From Candidatus Planktophila limnetica (lineage in GTDB: Bacteria > Actinomycetota > Actinomycetes > Nanopelagicales > Nanopelagicaceae): a stretch of DNA of 64,000 nucleotides. The notes below the pieces were generated by a model. It had not been told where the DNA came from. It worked only from the letters and a program-made list of their open reading frames with translations, and ran no database searches. Positions 1 to 8,523 of this stretch are shown in pieces. The position numbers and the translations under genes are program-made. Location: the NCBI RefSeq assembly GCF_002288365.1, contig NZ_CP016782.1, forward strand, positions 1,054,001-1,118,000, written 5' to 3'. Each line of letters opens with the position of its first letter. The stretch's first letter is position 1.

Positions 1-50
1 TCTTAGCCTACATCTCTGCCACAATGTGGCGCATGGGCCAAGGAACTAAT

Positions 51-1286
51 TTGGGTTTTGGATTTGAAATAAAGGCGCGCGATGAGGGTTCACTCGCTCG
101 TGTTGGAAGCATTTCTACTCCACATGGTCAGATACAAACTCCAGCATTTATTCCAGTAGGCACAAAAGCCACAGTTAAATCAGTTTTACCTGAATCAATG
201 CAAGATTTGGGTGCGCAAGCACTCTTAGCAAATGCATATCACCTCTATCTACAACCAGGACCAGAGATTCTCGATGAAGCAGGTGGCTTGGCCAAGTTTA
301 TGAATTGGCCGGGTCCGACAATTACCGATAGCGGTGGTTTTCAGGTTCTATCCCTTGGAGTCGGTTTCAAAAAAGTATTGGCGATGGATGCAAAGACCTT
401 TCGATCCGATGAAGTAATTGCAGGAAACAAAGAGCGCTTAGCCCACGTCGATGATGAAGGTGTGACATTTAAATCTCATCTAGATGGATCAATGCACCGA
501 TTTACTCCAGAGATATCGATGCAAGTGCAACATCAAATCGGTGCTGACATCATGTTTGCATTCGATGAATGCACAACGCTTCATAACACCCGTCGCTATC
601 AAGAAGTTGCAATGCAGCGCACATATAACTGGGGATTGCGTTGTCTAGATGAGCACAAACGCCTGACTGATTTGCGAGCAGATAAGCCATACCAAGCACT
701 CTTTGGTGTTATTCAAGGTGCGCAGTACGAAGACTTGCGAAAGAAAGCTGCTACTGATTTTGGTGCCATGTCATCATCTGATATTTCATACGATGGATTT
801 GGTATCGGCGGAGCACTGGATAAAGATTCACTCGGCACAATTGTGAAGTGGGTTAATGAAGTTTTGCCGCAAGAAAAACCAAAGCACTTGCTCGGTATTG
901 GCGCCCCTGAAGATCTCTTTGTTGGCGTTGAAAATGGCATAGATACCTTCGATTGCGTACTTGCCTCACGTATCGCTCGCACAAGTGCGGTCTACACAAT
1001 GGAGGGCAGATTTAATCTTTCTAACGCTGTATATAAGCGAGATTTCAACCCGATAGATGACGAGTGTGATTGCTACACCTGCACGCATTACACACGAGCA
1101 TATTTACACCATGTCTTCCGCGGTAAAGAGATTATCGCAGCCACTTTGGCCACAATTCATAATGAGCGTTATATCGTTCGTTTAGTTGATCAGATGCGTC
1201 AAGCGTTACTAGATGGAAATTTTCAAGACATGAAGGCAGATTATTTAGGACGCTACAAACACAAATCGGGACAATCTAACGATTAA
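51..1286 (+). CDS. tgt: tRNA-guanine transglycosylase (queuine/preQ1 insertion)
   Basis: Exchanges guanine for a 7-deazaguanine base at position 34 of GUN-anticodon tRNAs, a cytosolic tRNA modification step. The N-terminal half carries the family pattern TPAFIPVGTKATVK, the active-site segment TDSGGFQVLSLG, and FGVIQGAQY followed by GFGIGGALDKD; the C-terminal half has the zinc site CDCYTCTHYTRAYLHH. Length about 411 aa is normal. The frame is open to ATG 24 and ATG 33, but those add a segment absent from the family. I prefer TTG 51, which has AAGGA at 40-44 six bases upstream. A different frame (from position 2) ends in TAA at 47-49 and could be the tail of an upstream gene, which would fit a tight junction at TTG 51. 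The 3' end overlaps the convergent GNAT gene by 11 bp. Confidence 0.93.
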   Translation: MGFGFEIKARDEGSLARVGSISTPHGQIQTPAFIPVGTKATVKSVLPESMQDLGAQALLANAYHLYLQPGPEILDEAGGLAKFMNWPGPTITDSGGFQVLSLGVGFKKVLAMDAKTFRSDEVIAGNKERLAHVDDEGVTFKSHLDGSMHRFTPEISMQVQHQIGADIMFAFDECTTLHNTRRYQEVAMQRTYNWGLRCLDEHKRLTDLRADKPYQALFGVIQGAQYEDLRKKAATDFGAMSSSDISYDGFGIGGALDKDSLGTIVKWVNEVLPQEKPKHLLGIGAPEDLFVGVENGIDTFDCVLASRIARTSAVYTMEGRFNLSNAVYKRDFNPIDDECDCYTCTHYTRAYLHHVFRGKEIIAATLATIHNERYIVRLVDQMRQALLDGNFQDMKADYLGRYKHKSGQSND

Positions 1287-1827
1287 GAAATTTCTTGCGA
1301 TACGCATCTGCTGACATTTCATAAATACTCTCTGGTCCATCTACTTCATCTATTTGCTCGCCCATGAAATCAAAACCAAATGAATTAATCAGAGCAATTG
1401 ATGCAGTATTTGTTGGGCTAACTGTGTAACGCAAAGTTTTCACTCCAGGCTCTGTTACAACCCATCCCCACATGCCTTGCAGTATTTCTCTGCCAAAACC
1501 TTGGCGTGCATATGCCGCTTCGACTCCTAAGCCAATTTCCATCATTCCATTGGCATCAGGTGCTCCATGAAAACTCGTACTTCCAATAACTTCCTGCGTG
1601 CTTCGCAGAACAGCCCAGCGCACAAACCACTTATTGACTTCAGGATTTTTTTTCACTTGGGGAACTCTCCACGCAAGCGGACCTTGAAAATCAATTAAGA
1701 CTCGAAGTGGATTTGTAAATGCTTTGCCTGAAAGTGCTTGCCTGTCATTGCGATTCTCAAAGAGATTGATTAAATCAGCAGCCTCGATGTGGTGTAGATC
1801 AAGGCGTTCGGTTTGAATCAAATTCAC
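1276..1827 (-). CDS. GNAT N-acetyltransferase, RimJ/RimL type
   Basis: Predicted acetyl-CoA dependent N-acetyltransferase of 183 aa. The N-terminus TERLDLHHIEAADL is the usual first strand of RimJ/RimL-like proteins. The acetyl-CoA site is seen as EIGLGVEAAYARQGFGREIL, a variant of the Q/RxxGxG/A loop, and the C-terminal part TNTASIALINSFGFDFMG is the typical NxxSxxLxxxxGF motif. The start is GTG 1827, only 18 bp after the stop of the LAL regulator on the same strand, so the two are probably co-transcribed. No clear ribosome binding site precedes it. The substrate cannot be told from sequence; candidates are ribosomal protein N-termini, small amines or antibiotics. Confidence 0.85.
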   Translation of the reverse strand: MNLIQTERLDLHHIEAADLINLFENRNDRQALSGKAFTNPLRVLIDFQGPLAWRVPQVKKNPEVNKWFVRWAVLRSTQEVIGSTSFHGAPDANGMMEIGLGVEAAYARQGFGREILQGMWGWVVTEPGVKTLRYTVSPTNTASIALINSFGFDFMGEQIDEVDGPESIYEMSADAYRKKFLNR

Positions 1828-1845
1828 ATGGTAAGTATTTCAGAC

Positions 1846-4449
1846 TTAAATGAGAAAGAGAGATTTCGCTTTCTCAACAGCGCTATGTCGGCCATCGGCT
1901 TCAAGCTTGCGATAAATATTGCGAAGGTGGGTTTTCATGGTGTTCTGGGAAACATGCAGTGAAGAACCAATAGCACTGATCGGTTTACCTGTAGATAAAT
2001 TCTTCAGAATTTCAATCTCTCGCTTGGTCAGGGCTTCTGACATTCCTGAGTTATTTTGATCCTGCTTCTTAAGGCGATCGGCCGCGGCACGTGCCAACTC
2101 TTCAAGATAAACAGTTGGGCGCGCCCCAGATGCCTTGATAATCAGATTAAGAACTGCAGGTTTTTGGCGTAAAAGTATTTCGCGAGCACCATATAAAGCT
2201 GCCAAATCCAAACACTTTTGCAGATGCCCCAAAGCTTCGGTTTCGCGATCAATTGCTGCGCCAACGTCATTGAGATATTTATCTAACAAATCACGCGGAG
2301 TTTTTGTAGGCAGTGTTTCAGAAAGAGCATCTGGAATCTTTTTGCCTTGAAGTTCCATAATCCTTGGTTTGTATCGAGAAACGAGGTTTCCTTCTGGCAT
2401 GCGATCTAGTAAAGCAACAACGCGATCATAATCTTTTACAACATATCTCAAGAATGCTTCGTTGGCGTCAACTAATGAGCCCAACTGATTAATGCTTGAT
2501 ACCGATTGAATTAATTCGCGTTGCTCCTTAATTCCTTCAAAAGCCTCTTCAACTCTTCCTTCCAAAACATACTGCCGCAGTAAATAACCATCGGCAAGGA
2601 TGTACCAAACTTTTTGTTTTGAAGCCAGAGCAATCGTGCGAACTAGATTAAATGCATCTAGCGCCTCATCTATCTTTGAAAACTCAAGCAGGCATCTTGC
2701 ACGAATAAAGTGAAGGTCGGCTGACCCAGAAATACCTGTGTAATCATTAATCTCAGCAGTTTCAATTCCTGTGCAAGCAATTTCAAATGCCTCAAAATAA
2801 TTACCTTCTGCAAAGCTTGCTGCAGCACTAATAGCATTGACGTAATACATTGGAAGAGGCGCATAATCTAGAGACAAGTAATGTTGTGCTTGGGCATAAA
2901 TCTGTATACATTCTTCGTAATTTTCAAGAGCCAGGGCTTGATTGGAAAGAAGACGCAGCACATGTAACTTATCTATATTTTCAACATCGCGAACATTTTC
3001 TACCGGACTTAAGACGATTTCTGCTTCAATGTTTAATTTGCTTAGATTGCCATTGAATAAATTAATCGTGGCCGAAGAAACGCTTGCTGACTTTTGCAGA
3101 AAAACTTCAATTTCCGAATCTTTGATAATTGCCAATAACTCTAAAATAAGGGCTTGGGCTCTTTCGAACTCTAGATTTACAACATGAGCTGCGACTTGAA
3201 GACTTAACCGGCGAGGGTAACCGCTTGGGAATTTATCTCCGATGATTTTGCTCCATTGTAGAAGGAAATCACCTTTTCCAGTTGCTGCCATAGTGCGGAT
3301 GTTGTTCTTGAGAATCCACTGAAGTAACTCATGATCTTCAGATTTAGACGCATGAAAAAGTGCGACTCCAATTTTTTTTCTTTCAAGAAATAAATCGGCT
3401 AATTTTTTATGCATTAATGATTGGGCACTCCGCGATTCAGAGAAACGATTTTGCAGTGATTCGCGAATGATGGAATTGAGGTGATACGTGCGGCCAGCAT
3501 TTGATATTGATGAAATTAATAATCCACCCGTGCACATGCGTGCAAAAAATTCAGGCGCCGCCCGATTCCCTATGAGCAGGTCAGCAATTTCAGCATCAAA
3601 TTCTTCAACAATACTTAATCTAGTTAATATGTCTAATTCTTCAGCGTTTAAAGATTTGATAATTTCTTCAGCTAAGTAGCTCAGTGGATCTGCTTTATTG
3701 GCAATTTCATCTTGGATAGATAGTTCAGTTACACCCTTTTGTAATTTGCGAACTAAGAGTTGAAGGGCTGCTGGCCAACCTTTTGCAGTATCTAGAGTTG
3801 CTTTGACATGCAAATTCGTAATATCTAGCCCTGCTAGTTTTGCGATAGCTGCAGTCTCTTGAGAACTGAAAAGTAAATCATCTGGAGTGACCAGATTCAG
3901 GTTGCCTAATTTTGCAAATCTTGAATAAGAAGCATCGGGTGCTTTACGGGAAATAAGAACTATGTGAACATTTTCAGGAACACTTTCTACAAAAACTCGC
4001 CTAATATCAGAAGATTGGGCGTCTAATTCTTCTGCAGAGTCGAGCACCCAAATGAAATTTTCTTTTTGTTCATATATTTCATTTGCCGTTTTTCGAACAA
4101 TGTCTCCTATATCAAAATCGCTCAGAGAATTTGCCCAGGGCGCAAAGCCTGGAACAGCATTTCGCACAGATTGGATCATGTGTTGCGATAGTTGAATTAA
4201 GGAATCTTTGCTGCTCATCTGAGTCCAAATAACTTTAGACGTGCATTGCTTTGCCCACTCTGCGACAAGCGTTGTTTTTCCATAACCTGCAGGTGCAATA
4301 ACGAGTGTTGCTCCAGGTCTTTTTTCTGATAACAAATTAAACAAATGTTTTCGAGTAATTAAATTATTTGGAAGAGATGGAGCCAATGTTCGCGAGAGCA
4401 TCACGCCATCAATCACCGAGGGTGATGGCTTCTTGTCACGATTGGGCAT
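1846..4449 (-). CDS. LAL/MalT-type ATP-dependent LuxR-family regulator
   Basis: Large transcriptional regulator of 867 aa. Residues 52-60 are a Walker A loop (APAGYGKTT), and FIWVLDSAEELD near residue 135 is the Walker B region of a STAND-type ATPase. The middle 500 residues are helical and TPR-like, as expected for a ligand or partner-sensing module. The last 65 residues are a LuxR/GerE helix-turn-helix (LTKREIEILKNLSTGKPISAIG, then VSQNTMKTHLRNIYRKL). Members of this family bind ATP plus an inducer and activate transcription as multimers; the inducer here is unknown. A downstream GNAT gene is probably in the same operon. Two GGGTGA-type dyads flank the start and may be autoregulatory sites. 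Confidence 0.88.
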   Translation of the reverse strand: MPNRDKKPSPSVIDGVMLSRTLAPSLPNNLITRKHLFNLLSEKRPGATLVIAPAGYGKTTLVAEWAKQCTSKVIWTQMSSKDSLIQLSQHMIQSVRNAVPGFAPWANSLSDFDIGDIVRKTANEIYEQKENFIWVLDSAEELDAQSSDIRRVFVESVPENVHIVLISRKAPDASYSRFAKLGNLNLVTPDDLLFSSQETAAIAKLAGLDITNLHVKATLDTAKGWPAALQLLVRKLQKGVTELSIQDEIANKADPLSYLAEEIIKSLNAEELDILTRLSIVEEFDAEIADLLIGNRAAPEFFARMCTGGLLISSISNAGRTYHLNSIIRESLQNRFSESRSAQSLMHKKLADLFLERKKIGVALFHASKSEDHELLQWILKNNIRTMAATGKGDFLLQWSKIIGDKFPSGYPRRLSLQVAAHVVNLEFERAQALILELLAIIKDSEIEVFLQKSASVSSATINLFNGNLSKLNIEAEIVLSPVENVRDVENIDKLHVLRLLSNQALALENYEECIQIYAQAQHYLSLDYAPLPMYYVNAISAAASFAEGNYFEAFEIACTGIETAEINDYTGISGSADLHFIRARCLLEFSKIDEALDAFNLVRTIALASKQKVWYILADGYLLRQYVLEGRVEEAFEGIKEQRELIQSVSSINQLGSLVDANEAFLRYVVKDYDRVVALLDRMPEGNLVSRYKPRIMELQGKKIPDALSETLPTKTPRDLLDKYLNDVGAAIDRETEALGHLQKCLDLAALYGAREILLRQKPAVLNLIIKASGARPTVYLEELARAAADRLKKQDQNNSGMSEALTKREIEILKNLSTGKPISAIGSSLHVSQNTMKTHLRNIYRKLEADGRHSAVEKAKSLFLI
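4412..4426. promoter_or_regulatory. Dyad ATCACC-GAG-GGTGAT inside the regulator's 5' coding end
   Basis: Perfect 6-bp inverted repeat with a 3-base centre near codon 10 of the LAL-type regulator. It shares the GGTGA half-site with the dyad at 4492-4508. Proposed as an operator; it could be chance. Confidence 0.3.
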
Positions 4450-4481
4450 GCCTAAGGGTGATACGAATTCGGGAAAATTCC

Positions 4482-4508
4482 AAGATAGCCCTCACCCATG
4501 AGGGGTGA
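4482..4508 (-). promoter_or_regulatory. Candidate promoter and operator of the LAL regulator
   Basis: Read on the minus strand, an inverted repeat TCACCC-CTCAT-GGGTGA (4492-4508) lies directly upstream of a TATCTT -10-like box (4482-4487), followed by a leader of roughly 25 bases containing another GGGTGAT half-site (4455-4461, plus-strand sense). The placement over the -35 spacer region suits a regulator-binding site, most simply for autoregulation. Confidence 0.35.
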
Positions 4509-4527
4509 TTGGGGGACGCGATATTGC

Positions 4528-6087
4528 TTAAATACGTGCGCTTAAGCGCAAAACCGTATTTCTCTCATGCGCCTCACCCATCGCCCAATCTGCTGGAATT
4601 TTGGCACCGAGTGAATCACGCTTCTGCCAGACATTTGCACTGATAACTCGAGAAAGGGCTGCCATTTCAAGAGTGGCTTTGGCTGTGCCATACGTTGCAG
4701 CGGCTGCGTGATCAATAACAGTGAGAGCAAAAAATATTTCACCAGAATCACTTTGGACAATTTCAATCGTGCGACTCTGCTGTGGCCAATCTGCGTGTGA
4801 AGCTGTTTCTATCTGCCAGAAACCACGCTCTTCTATTTCAGGACCAATCCACTCAACATGGTGGCGATGAACGTGACCGGCAAGCCAAGCAATGACCTGC
4901 GGATACTTAAGAAGCATTTCTGTAATTTCATCAACACATACTCTGCGCCCAGTGGGTGCATAATCGTTAAACATCTTGCTCAAAGGGTGGTGTGAGGCCA
5001 ATACAACGAGGCGATCACTCATTTTGATTTCATTTTCTAACCATTCAAATTGAGTCACATCAAGAGAACCCTGCCAGCCACCAAATTCGTTGACACTATC
5101 AATCGTAATTAACTTTATTTTTCCTACATTTGTTGAGTAATACATGTGCTTTTTCTGCACATGCTCTTCTGTAAATCCATGTCCCTTTGGCGCTCCTGGA
5201 GAACTTAAATGCTTCGCAGCATATTCACCGCGTTCAACTGCCTTACGTTTCACATCAGGTGTCACCAGAATGAAAGGTGCATCTTCAGCTCGTGGCAGAG
5301 ATGCTGGGCCAATTTCATCAAAGGCTCCGAGCGTTTGTTCGAGGGTAAGCGATGACGGTAGGCCAATGAATCTTTTATTGCCAATGATTGACTCTTGGCT
5401 ATTTTCATCCGGGGTAACAGTTCCTTGCAAGAGTGCATCATGATTTCCATGAACTGCATACCAAGGAAATTTCAAACCTGTGGATTTAATTGGTTTGCGA
5501 CATGAATCGAGCAAACCCGGGACAACTGGAAAGCCATATTTTGCACGCGCATCATCATCTTGCATACCTGCAGGAGTACCGTGCGGATGCCAGTATTTAA
5601 CGTCATAGTGTTCTGCGCCATCATCCATCACGCCTTCATACTTGTTGGAATCACCAGAATCTGGCGTGATTTCTACGCCATCTAGTAGAGCGATATACCA
5701 ATCAACTTCGTTTAGTTGTGCGTTATCGGTTGTATCGCCAGTAATAATCGCAGCATCGATTGGATGTCCCGATAGTGGTCCAGTTGTGACTTTATTGAGC
5801 GCCTGAACCATTGATTCGACGACATGGGGTGAAAGCATTGCTTGTGGCCGATAGCAGCCAATTGTTCCAACGACGTCACGGATTGGGCTATCTGGATCAG
5901 CCCAACGATCTAGAAACTCTGGGCGCAGCGGTGATTGTGCATCGCACACATGAAGATCAGATAAGTGGTGCATTACAAGTAATGGTTGTGATTGTTTAGG
6001 AAATTCTGCGCCGACGTGTGCTTGCTCACTTACTTGCTCGAGTTCTGACCAACCTTTTTCGTTGGGAGATTTTCGAATGAACGTCAT
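4528..6087 (-). CDS. Calcineurin-like metallophosphoesterase
   Basis: A 519 aa binuclear metallophosphoesterase. The metal-binding blocks appear in order: HLSDLH (residues 41-46), ITGDTTDN (about 114), GNHD (about 215), ASHHPLS (about 366) and AGHVHRHH (about 404). The protein is longer than a minimal phosphoesterase and resembles the large actinobacterial subfamily typified by Propionibacterium PPA1498; that subfamily call is from memory. No signal peptide is visible, so it is probably cytosolic. Substrate unknown. It is divergent from the nitroreductase gene with only 25 bp between the two start codons, and both starts carry a TANNNT box placed for leaderless transcription. Confidence 0.85.
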   Translation of the reverse strand: MTFIRKSPNEKGWSELEQVSEQAHVGAEFPKQSQPLLVMHHLSDLHVCDAQSPLRPEFLDRWADPDSPIRDVVGTIGCYRPQAMLSPHVVESMVQALNKVTTGPLSGHPIDAAIITGDTTDNAQLNEVDWYIALLDGVEITPDSGDSNKYEGVMDDGAEHYDVKYWHPHGTPAGMQDDDARAKYGFPVVPGLLDSCRKPIKSTGLKFPWYAVHGNHDALLQGTVTPDENSQESIIGNKRFIGLPSSLTLEQTLGAFDEIGPASLPRAEDAPFILVTPDVKRKAVERGEYAAKHLSSPGAPKGHGFTEEHVQKKHMYYSTNVGKIKLITIDSVNEFGGWQGSLDVTQFEWLENEIKMSDRLVVLASHHPLSKMFNDYAPTGRRVCVDEITEMLLKYPQVIAWLAGHVHRHHVEWIGPEIEERGFWQIETASHADWPQQSRTIEIVQSDSGEIFFALTVIDHAAAATYGTAKATLEMAALSRVISANVWQKRDSLGAKIPADWAMGEAHERNTVLRLSARI

Positions 6088-6093
6088 TACATA

Positions 6094-6099
6094 ATTCTA
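6094..6099 (-). promoter_or_regulatory. Leaderless-type -10 box TAGAAT (metallophosphoesterase)
   Basis: TAGAAT occupies -12 to -7 relative to the ATG at 6087, so transcription is predicted to begin at the start codon. No Shine-Dalgarno sequence is present. Confidence 0.6.
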
Positions 6100-6100
6100 A

Positions 6101-6106
6101 TACACT
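6101..6106 (+). promoter_or_regulatory. Leaderless-type -10 box TACACT (nitroreductase)
   Basis: TACACT occupies -12 to -7 relative to the ATG at 6113. It lies one base away from the divergent TAGAAT box, so the two promoters are almost back to back. Confidence 0.55.
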
Positions 6107-6112
6107 TCGCAG

Positions 6113-6685
6113 ATGAATAAGAGAGCCGATACATCCGTTTCGTTACATCCACTTATCGCAGAGCGATGGAGTCCACGAGCATTTGATGAGAGCGCCACGA
6201 TTTCCTCCGATGATCTACGTGCAATCTTTGAAGCTGCACGCTGGGCACCAAGTGCATTTAACGCACAACCATGGAAGTTTATTCACGGTGTGCGAGGAGA
6301 TGAGAAATTTACCCAAATTTCATCTCTTCTTATAGATTTTAATAAGCAATGGGCACCTAAAGCATCCGCTCTCATTCTTGTAAACGCACTTACTTTTCGT
6401 GAAGATGGCAAAGAAAATCCGACTGCGTTATACGACACCGGCTTAGCAGTTTCACTTTTAACCCTTGAGGCAAATCATCGCGGCTTTGATGTTCACCAAA
6501 TGAGTGGTTTTGATAGTCAGGCAGCAAAGGCGACATTCTCACTTGAAGCAGGTGTTGAACCAGTTGCATGCATAGCTGTTGGCAAAAAGACATCTCCTGA
6601 TTCCTTACCTGATGAAATTAAGGCTCGTGAGGTAGCACCGAGATCTCGTAAATCTCTTGATGAAATAGTTAACATCACTTGGTAG
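6113..6685 (+). CDS. Nitroreductase family flavoprotein
   Basis: A 190 aa FMN-dependent oxidoreductase of the nitroreductase fold. The N-terminal RWSPRAFDES (FMN phosphate contact) and ARWAPSAFNAQPW near residue 45 are the diagnostic motifs; the C-terminal part ACIAVGKK is the usual last strand. Reduces nitro or quinone compounds, or unknown cellular substrates, using NAD(P)H. A small PF13769-like gene follows after 10 bp and then the homocysteine methyltransferase domain, so all three may form one unit, although a redox role in methionine synthesis is only a guess. Confidence 0.88.
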   Translation: MNKRADTSVSLHPLIAERWSPRAFDESATISSDDLRAIFEAARWAPSAFNAQPWKFIHGVRGDEKFTQISSLLIDFNKQWAPKASALILVNALTFREDGKENPTALYDTGLAVSLLTLEANHRGFDVHQMSGFDSQAAKATFSLEAGVEPVACIAVGKKTSPDSLPDEIKAREVAPRSRKSLDEIVNITW

Positions 6686-6695
6686 CCTTACGTTC

Positions 6696-6995
6696 ATGAG
6701 CGAATATCAAGTAATGCGATGGAGAGAAATCCCTTCAATGGTGATGGCTCGAGATGGTGCGGACACAATCAAAGTGATGTTGCCCGCACGCTTTCAAGAA
6801 GCAATTGATGAGGCTGCGATGCGCTTGGGCGAAATAGATGCAGATGCATACACCGCAGGTTGGAACAGAGATCCTTGGACGCAATCTGATGAAGTTCCTG
6901 CAGCGCTTGCCGCGCGAATTACCGCATCCCTTGAAGAAGAGTTTCCTGAGAGTAAATTACAAGCAATTCTTGATGCAATGAACCCAACAAACTAA
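6696..6995 (+). CDS. Small conserved protein, PF13769 ('virulence factor') type
   Basis: A 99 aa soluble protein. The segments MRWREIPSMVMARDG and VMLPARFQEAIDEAAMRLG match my recollection of the Pfam family PF13769, a poorly named family of unknown biochemical role that is often found beside corrinoid or homocysteine methyltransferase genes. Here it sits 11 bp before a lone homocysteine S-methyltransferase domain, which fits that association. The start ATG 6696 follows the nitroreductase stop by 10 bp. Function is not established; a partner or activator of a split methionine synthase is a hypothesis. Confidence 0.7.
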   Translation: MSEYQVMRWREIPSMVMARDGADTIKVMLPARFQEAIDEAAMRLGEIDADAYTAGWNRDPWTQSDEVPAALAARITASLEEEFPESKLQAILDAMNPTN

Positions 6996-7006
6996 CAGGA
7001 GTAAAG

Positions 7007-7885
7007 ATGTCTGCCATTTATGACGCACTTGCCAACGCTGTACTCGCATCAGATGGTGCAATGGGAACAATGTTGCAAGAGCGCGGTTTAACAGATGGCG
7101 GCGCCCCAGAATTGTGGAATGTTGAAAAGCCAGAAGAAATCGAAGCTGTGCTTGAAGCCTATGCAGCAGCTGGCGCAAAGTTCATAACCACAAATACTTT
7201 TGGTGCCACACATGGTCGACTTGAATTACACGGTCTTGCAGATCGCGTCATAGAACTGAATCAAGCAGGTGCAGCAATTGCGCGCAAAGTTGCCGATCGC
7301 CATCCTGGTTGTTTTGTCATGGGCGATATTGGTCCATCGGGTGATCTGATGGATCCCATGGGAACTCTTACACCTGAAAGCGCCAAAGAATTATTCTCAG
7401 AACAAATCAGAGGTTTAGTTGCAGGCGGCGTCGATGCAATTCTGATTGAAACGATGAGTGATCTCGCTGAAGTAGAAGCAGCCGTTGAAGCAGCAAAAGC
7501 AGTTGCACCAGGATTGCCAATTATTGCAACGATGTCATTTGATACAAACCTTCGAACAATGATGGGCGTTAAGCCTGCAATGGCAGTAACCCATCTTTCA
7601 TCCATAGGTGTGCGCATCATTGGTGCAAACTGCGGTCGTGGCACAGATGAAATGCGTCAAATTGCACAACAGATGGTTGATGCACGCCCAGAAGGTATTT
7701 TCATCATTACCCAATCAAACTCTGGACTGCCAAAACTAGTTGGTGACACATTCATGTATGAAGGCACACCAGATGAAATGGCTATCTACGCCGCAGAAAT
7801 GAAGGCGATGGGCGTCAATATTGTTGGATCATGCTGTGGATCAACGCCTGCACACACACAAGCAATCGCTGCTGCTATCGCTTAA
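7007..7885 (+). CDS. Homocysteine S-methyltransferase domain protein (MetH N-domain only)
   Basis: A 292 aa zinc-dependent methyltransferase barrel equivalent to the first module of MetH. It begins with the family signature SDGAMGTMLQ (15-24) and has ITTNTFGA (60-67). The zinc ligands are visible as GANCG (Cys209) and GSCCGS (Cys276, Cys277). It would move a methyl group to homocysteine. The folate-binding, cobalamin-binding and reactivation modules of a full MetH are missing from this gene and from the surrounding genes. AGGAG lies six bases before ATG 7007. The methyl donor may come through a separate corrinoid protein, S-methylmethionine or another compound; sequence alone does not decide. 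Confidence 0.85.
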   Translation: MSAIYDALANAVLASDGAMGTMLQERGLTDGGAPELWNVEKPEEIEAVLEAYAAAGAKFITTNTFGATHGRLELHGLADRVIELNQAGAAIARKVADRHPGCFVMGDIGPSGDLMDPMGTLTPESAKELFSEQIRGLVAGGVDAILIETMSDLAEVEAAVEAAKAVAPGLPIIATMSFDTNLRTMMGVKPAMAVTHLSSIGVRIIGANCGRGTDEMRQIAQQMVDARPEGIFIITQSNSGLPKLVGDTFMYEGTPDEMAIYAAEMKAMGVNIVGSCCGSTPAHTQAIAAAIA

Positions 7886-8523
7886 TTCTGCGTTGCAGCA
7901 ATCTTTTGTGACCACTCTTTAAATTCAGTAGACAAGTAAGTCACGTCTTTAATCTGATTTATCTTTGAACGTTCGCCACTTTTTGCCGCAAATAAATCAC
8001 TGATAGTGACTGTGTGATCGGGTTTGAAGATGACTTCAATTAAATCCCCTGCCTGTGCGCTTCCTTCTTGAATAATTCGAAGGTAAGTACCAGGTCTTCC
8101 TGCTTGGGTGAAATCCTTAATCAGAGTTGCACGTTTCCAAAATCCGGCAAAGACGCGACATGGAATGCGTGGTTGTGAAACTTCAAGAATTACTGAGCCA
8201 ATTTTCCACTGTTCGCCAATAAGAGCGGCGTTCACATCGATACCTTCGGTTGTGAGATTCTCACCAAATCGACCTGCAGGAATCTCTTCGTTGATCTCTT
8301 TTTCCCACCACTGTGCATCTTCACGTGCATAGGCATATACGGCTTGCTCGTATCCCCCATGCACATTGGTATCAATGACTCGATCGCCAACAACGCCATT
8401 ATCTTTAAACTCAATTGCTCCACTAACGCTTCGTTTATCTATTCCGGTGCGTCCTTCACTACCGGTCCACTCACCTTGGTGAAGGACGGAAGTAATGTTT
8501 ATTGATATGACGCGCGCACTCAT
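7882..8523 (-). CDS. MOSC domain protein, YiiM-like
   Basis: A 213 aa protein with a MOSC beta-barrel (residues about 25-165). GDRVIDTNVHGGYEQAVYAY, GRFGENLTTEGID and the conserved cysteine in QPRIPCRVFAGFWK are the YiiM family hallmarks; a short C-terminal helical domain follows. YiiM proteins bind molybdenum cofactor and reduce N-hydroxylated compounds. Molybdopterin synthesis genes lie about 6 kb away at 14.1-16.7 kb. The start overlaps the upstream GNAT stop by 4 bp (ATGA), so it is the last gene of the FUSC-GNAT-MOSC operon. Its 3' end overlaps the convergent methyltransferase gene by 4 bp. Confidence 0.88.
   Translation of the reverse strand: MSARVISINITSVLHQGEWTGSEGRTGIDKRSVSGAIEFKDNGVVGDRVIDTNVHGGYEQAVYAYAREDAQWWEKEINEEIPAGRFGENLTTEGIDVNAALIGEQWKIGSVILEVSQPRIPCRVFAGFWKRATLIKDFTQAGRPGTYLRIIQEGSAQAGDLIEVIFKPDHTVTISDLFAAKSGERSKINQIKDVTYLSTEFKEWSQKIAATQN

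Noticed and set aside
1-50. Possible 3' end of an upstream gene in frame 2 ending at TAA 47-49
   Set aside because: Only 15 codons are visible and they show no recognisable sequence, so no feature is called.
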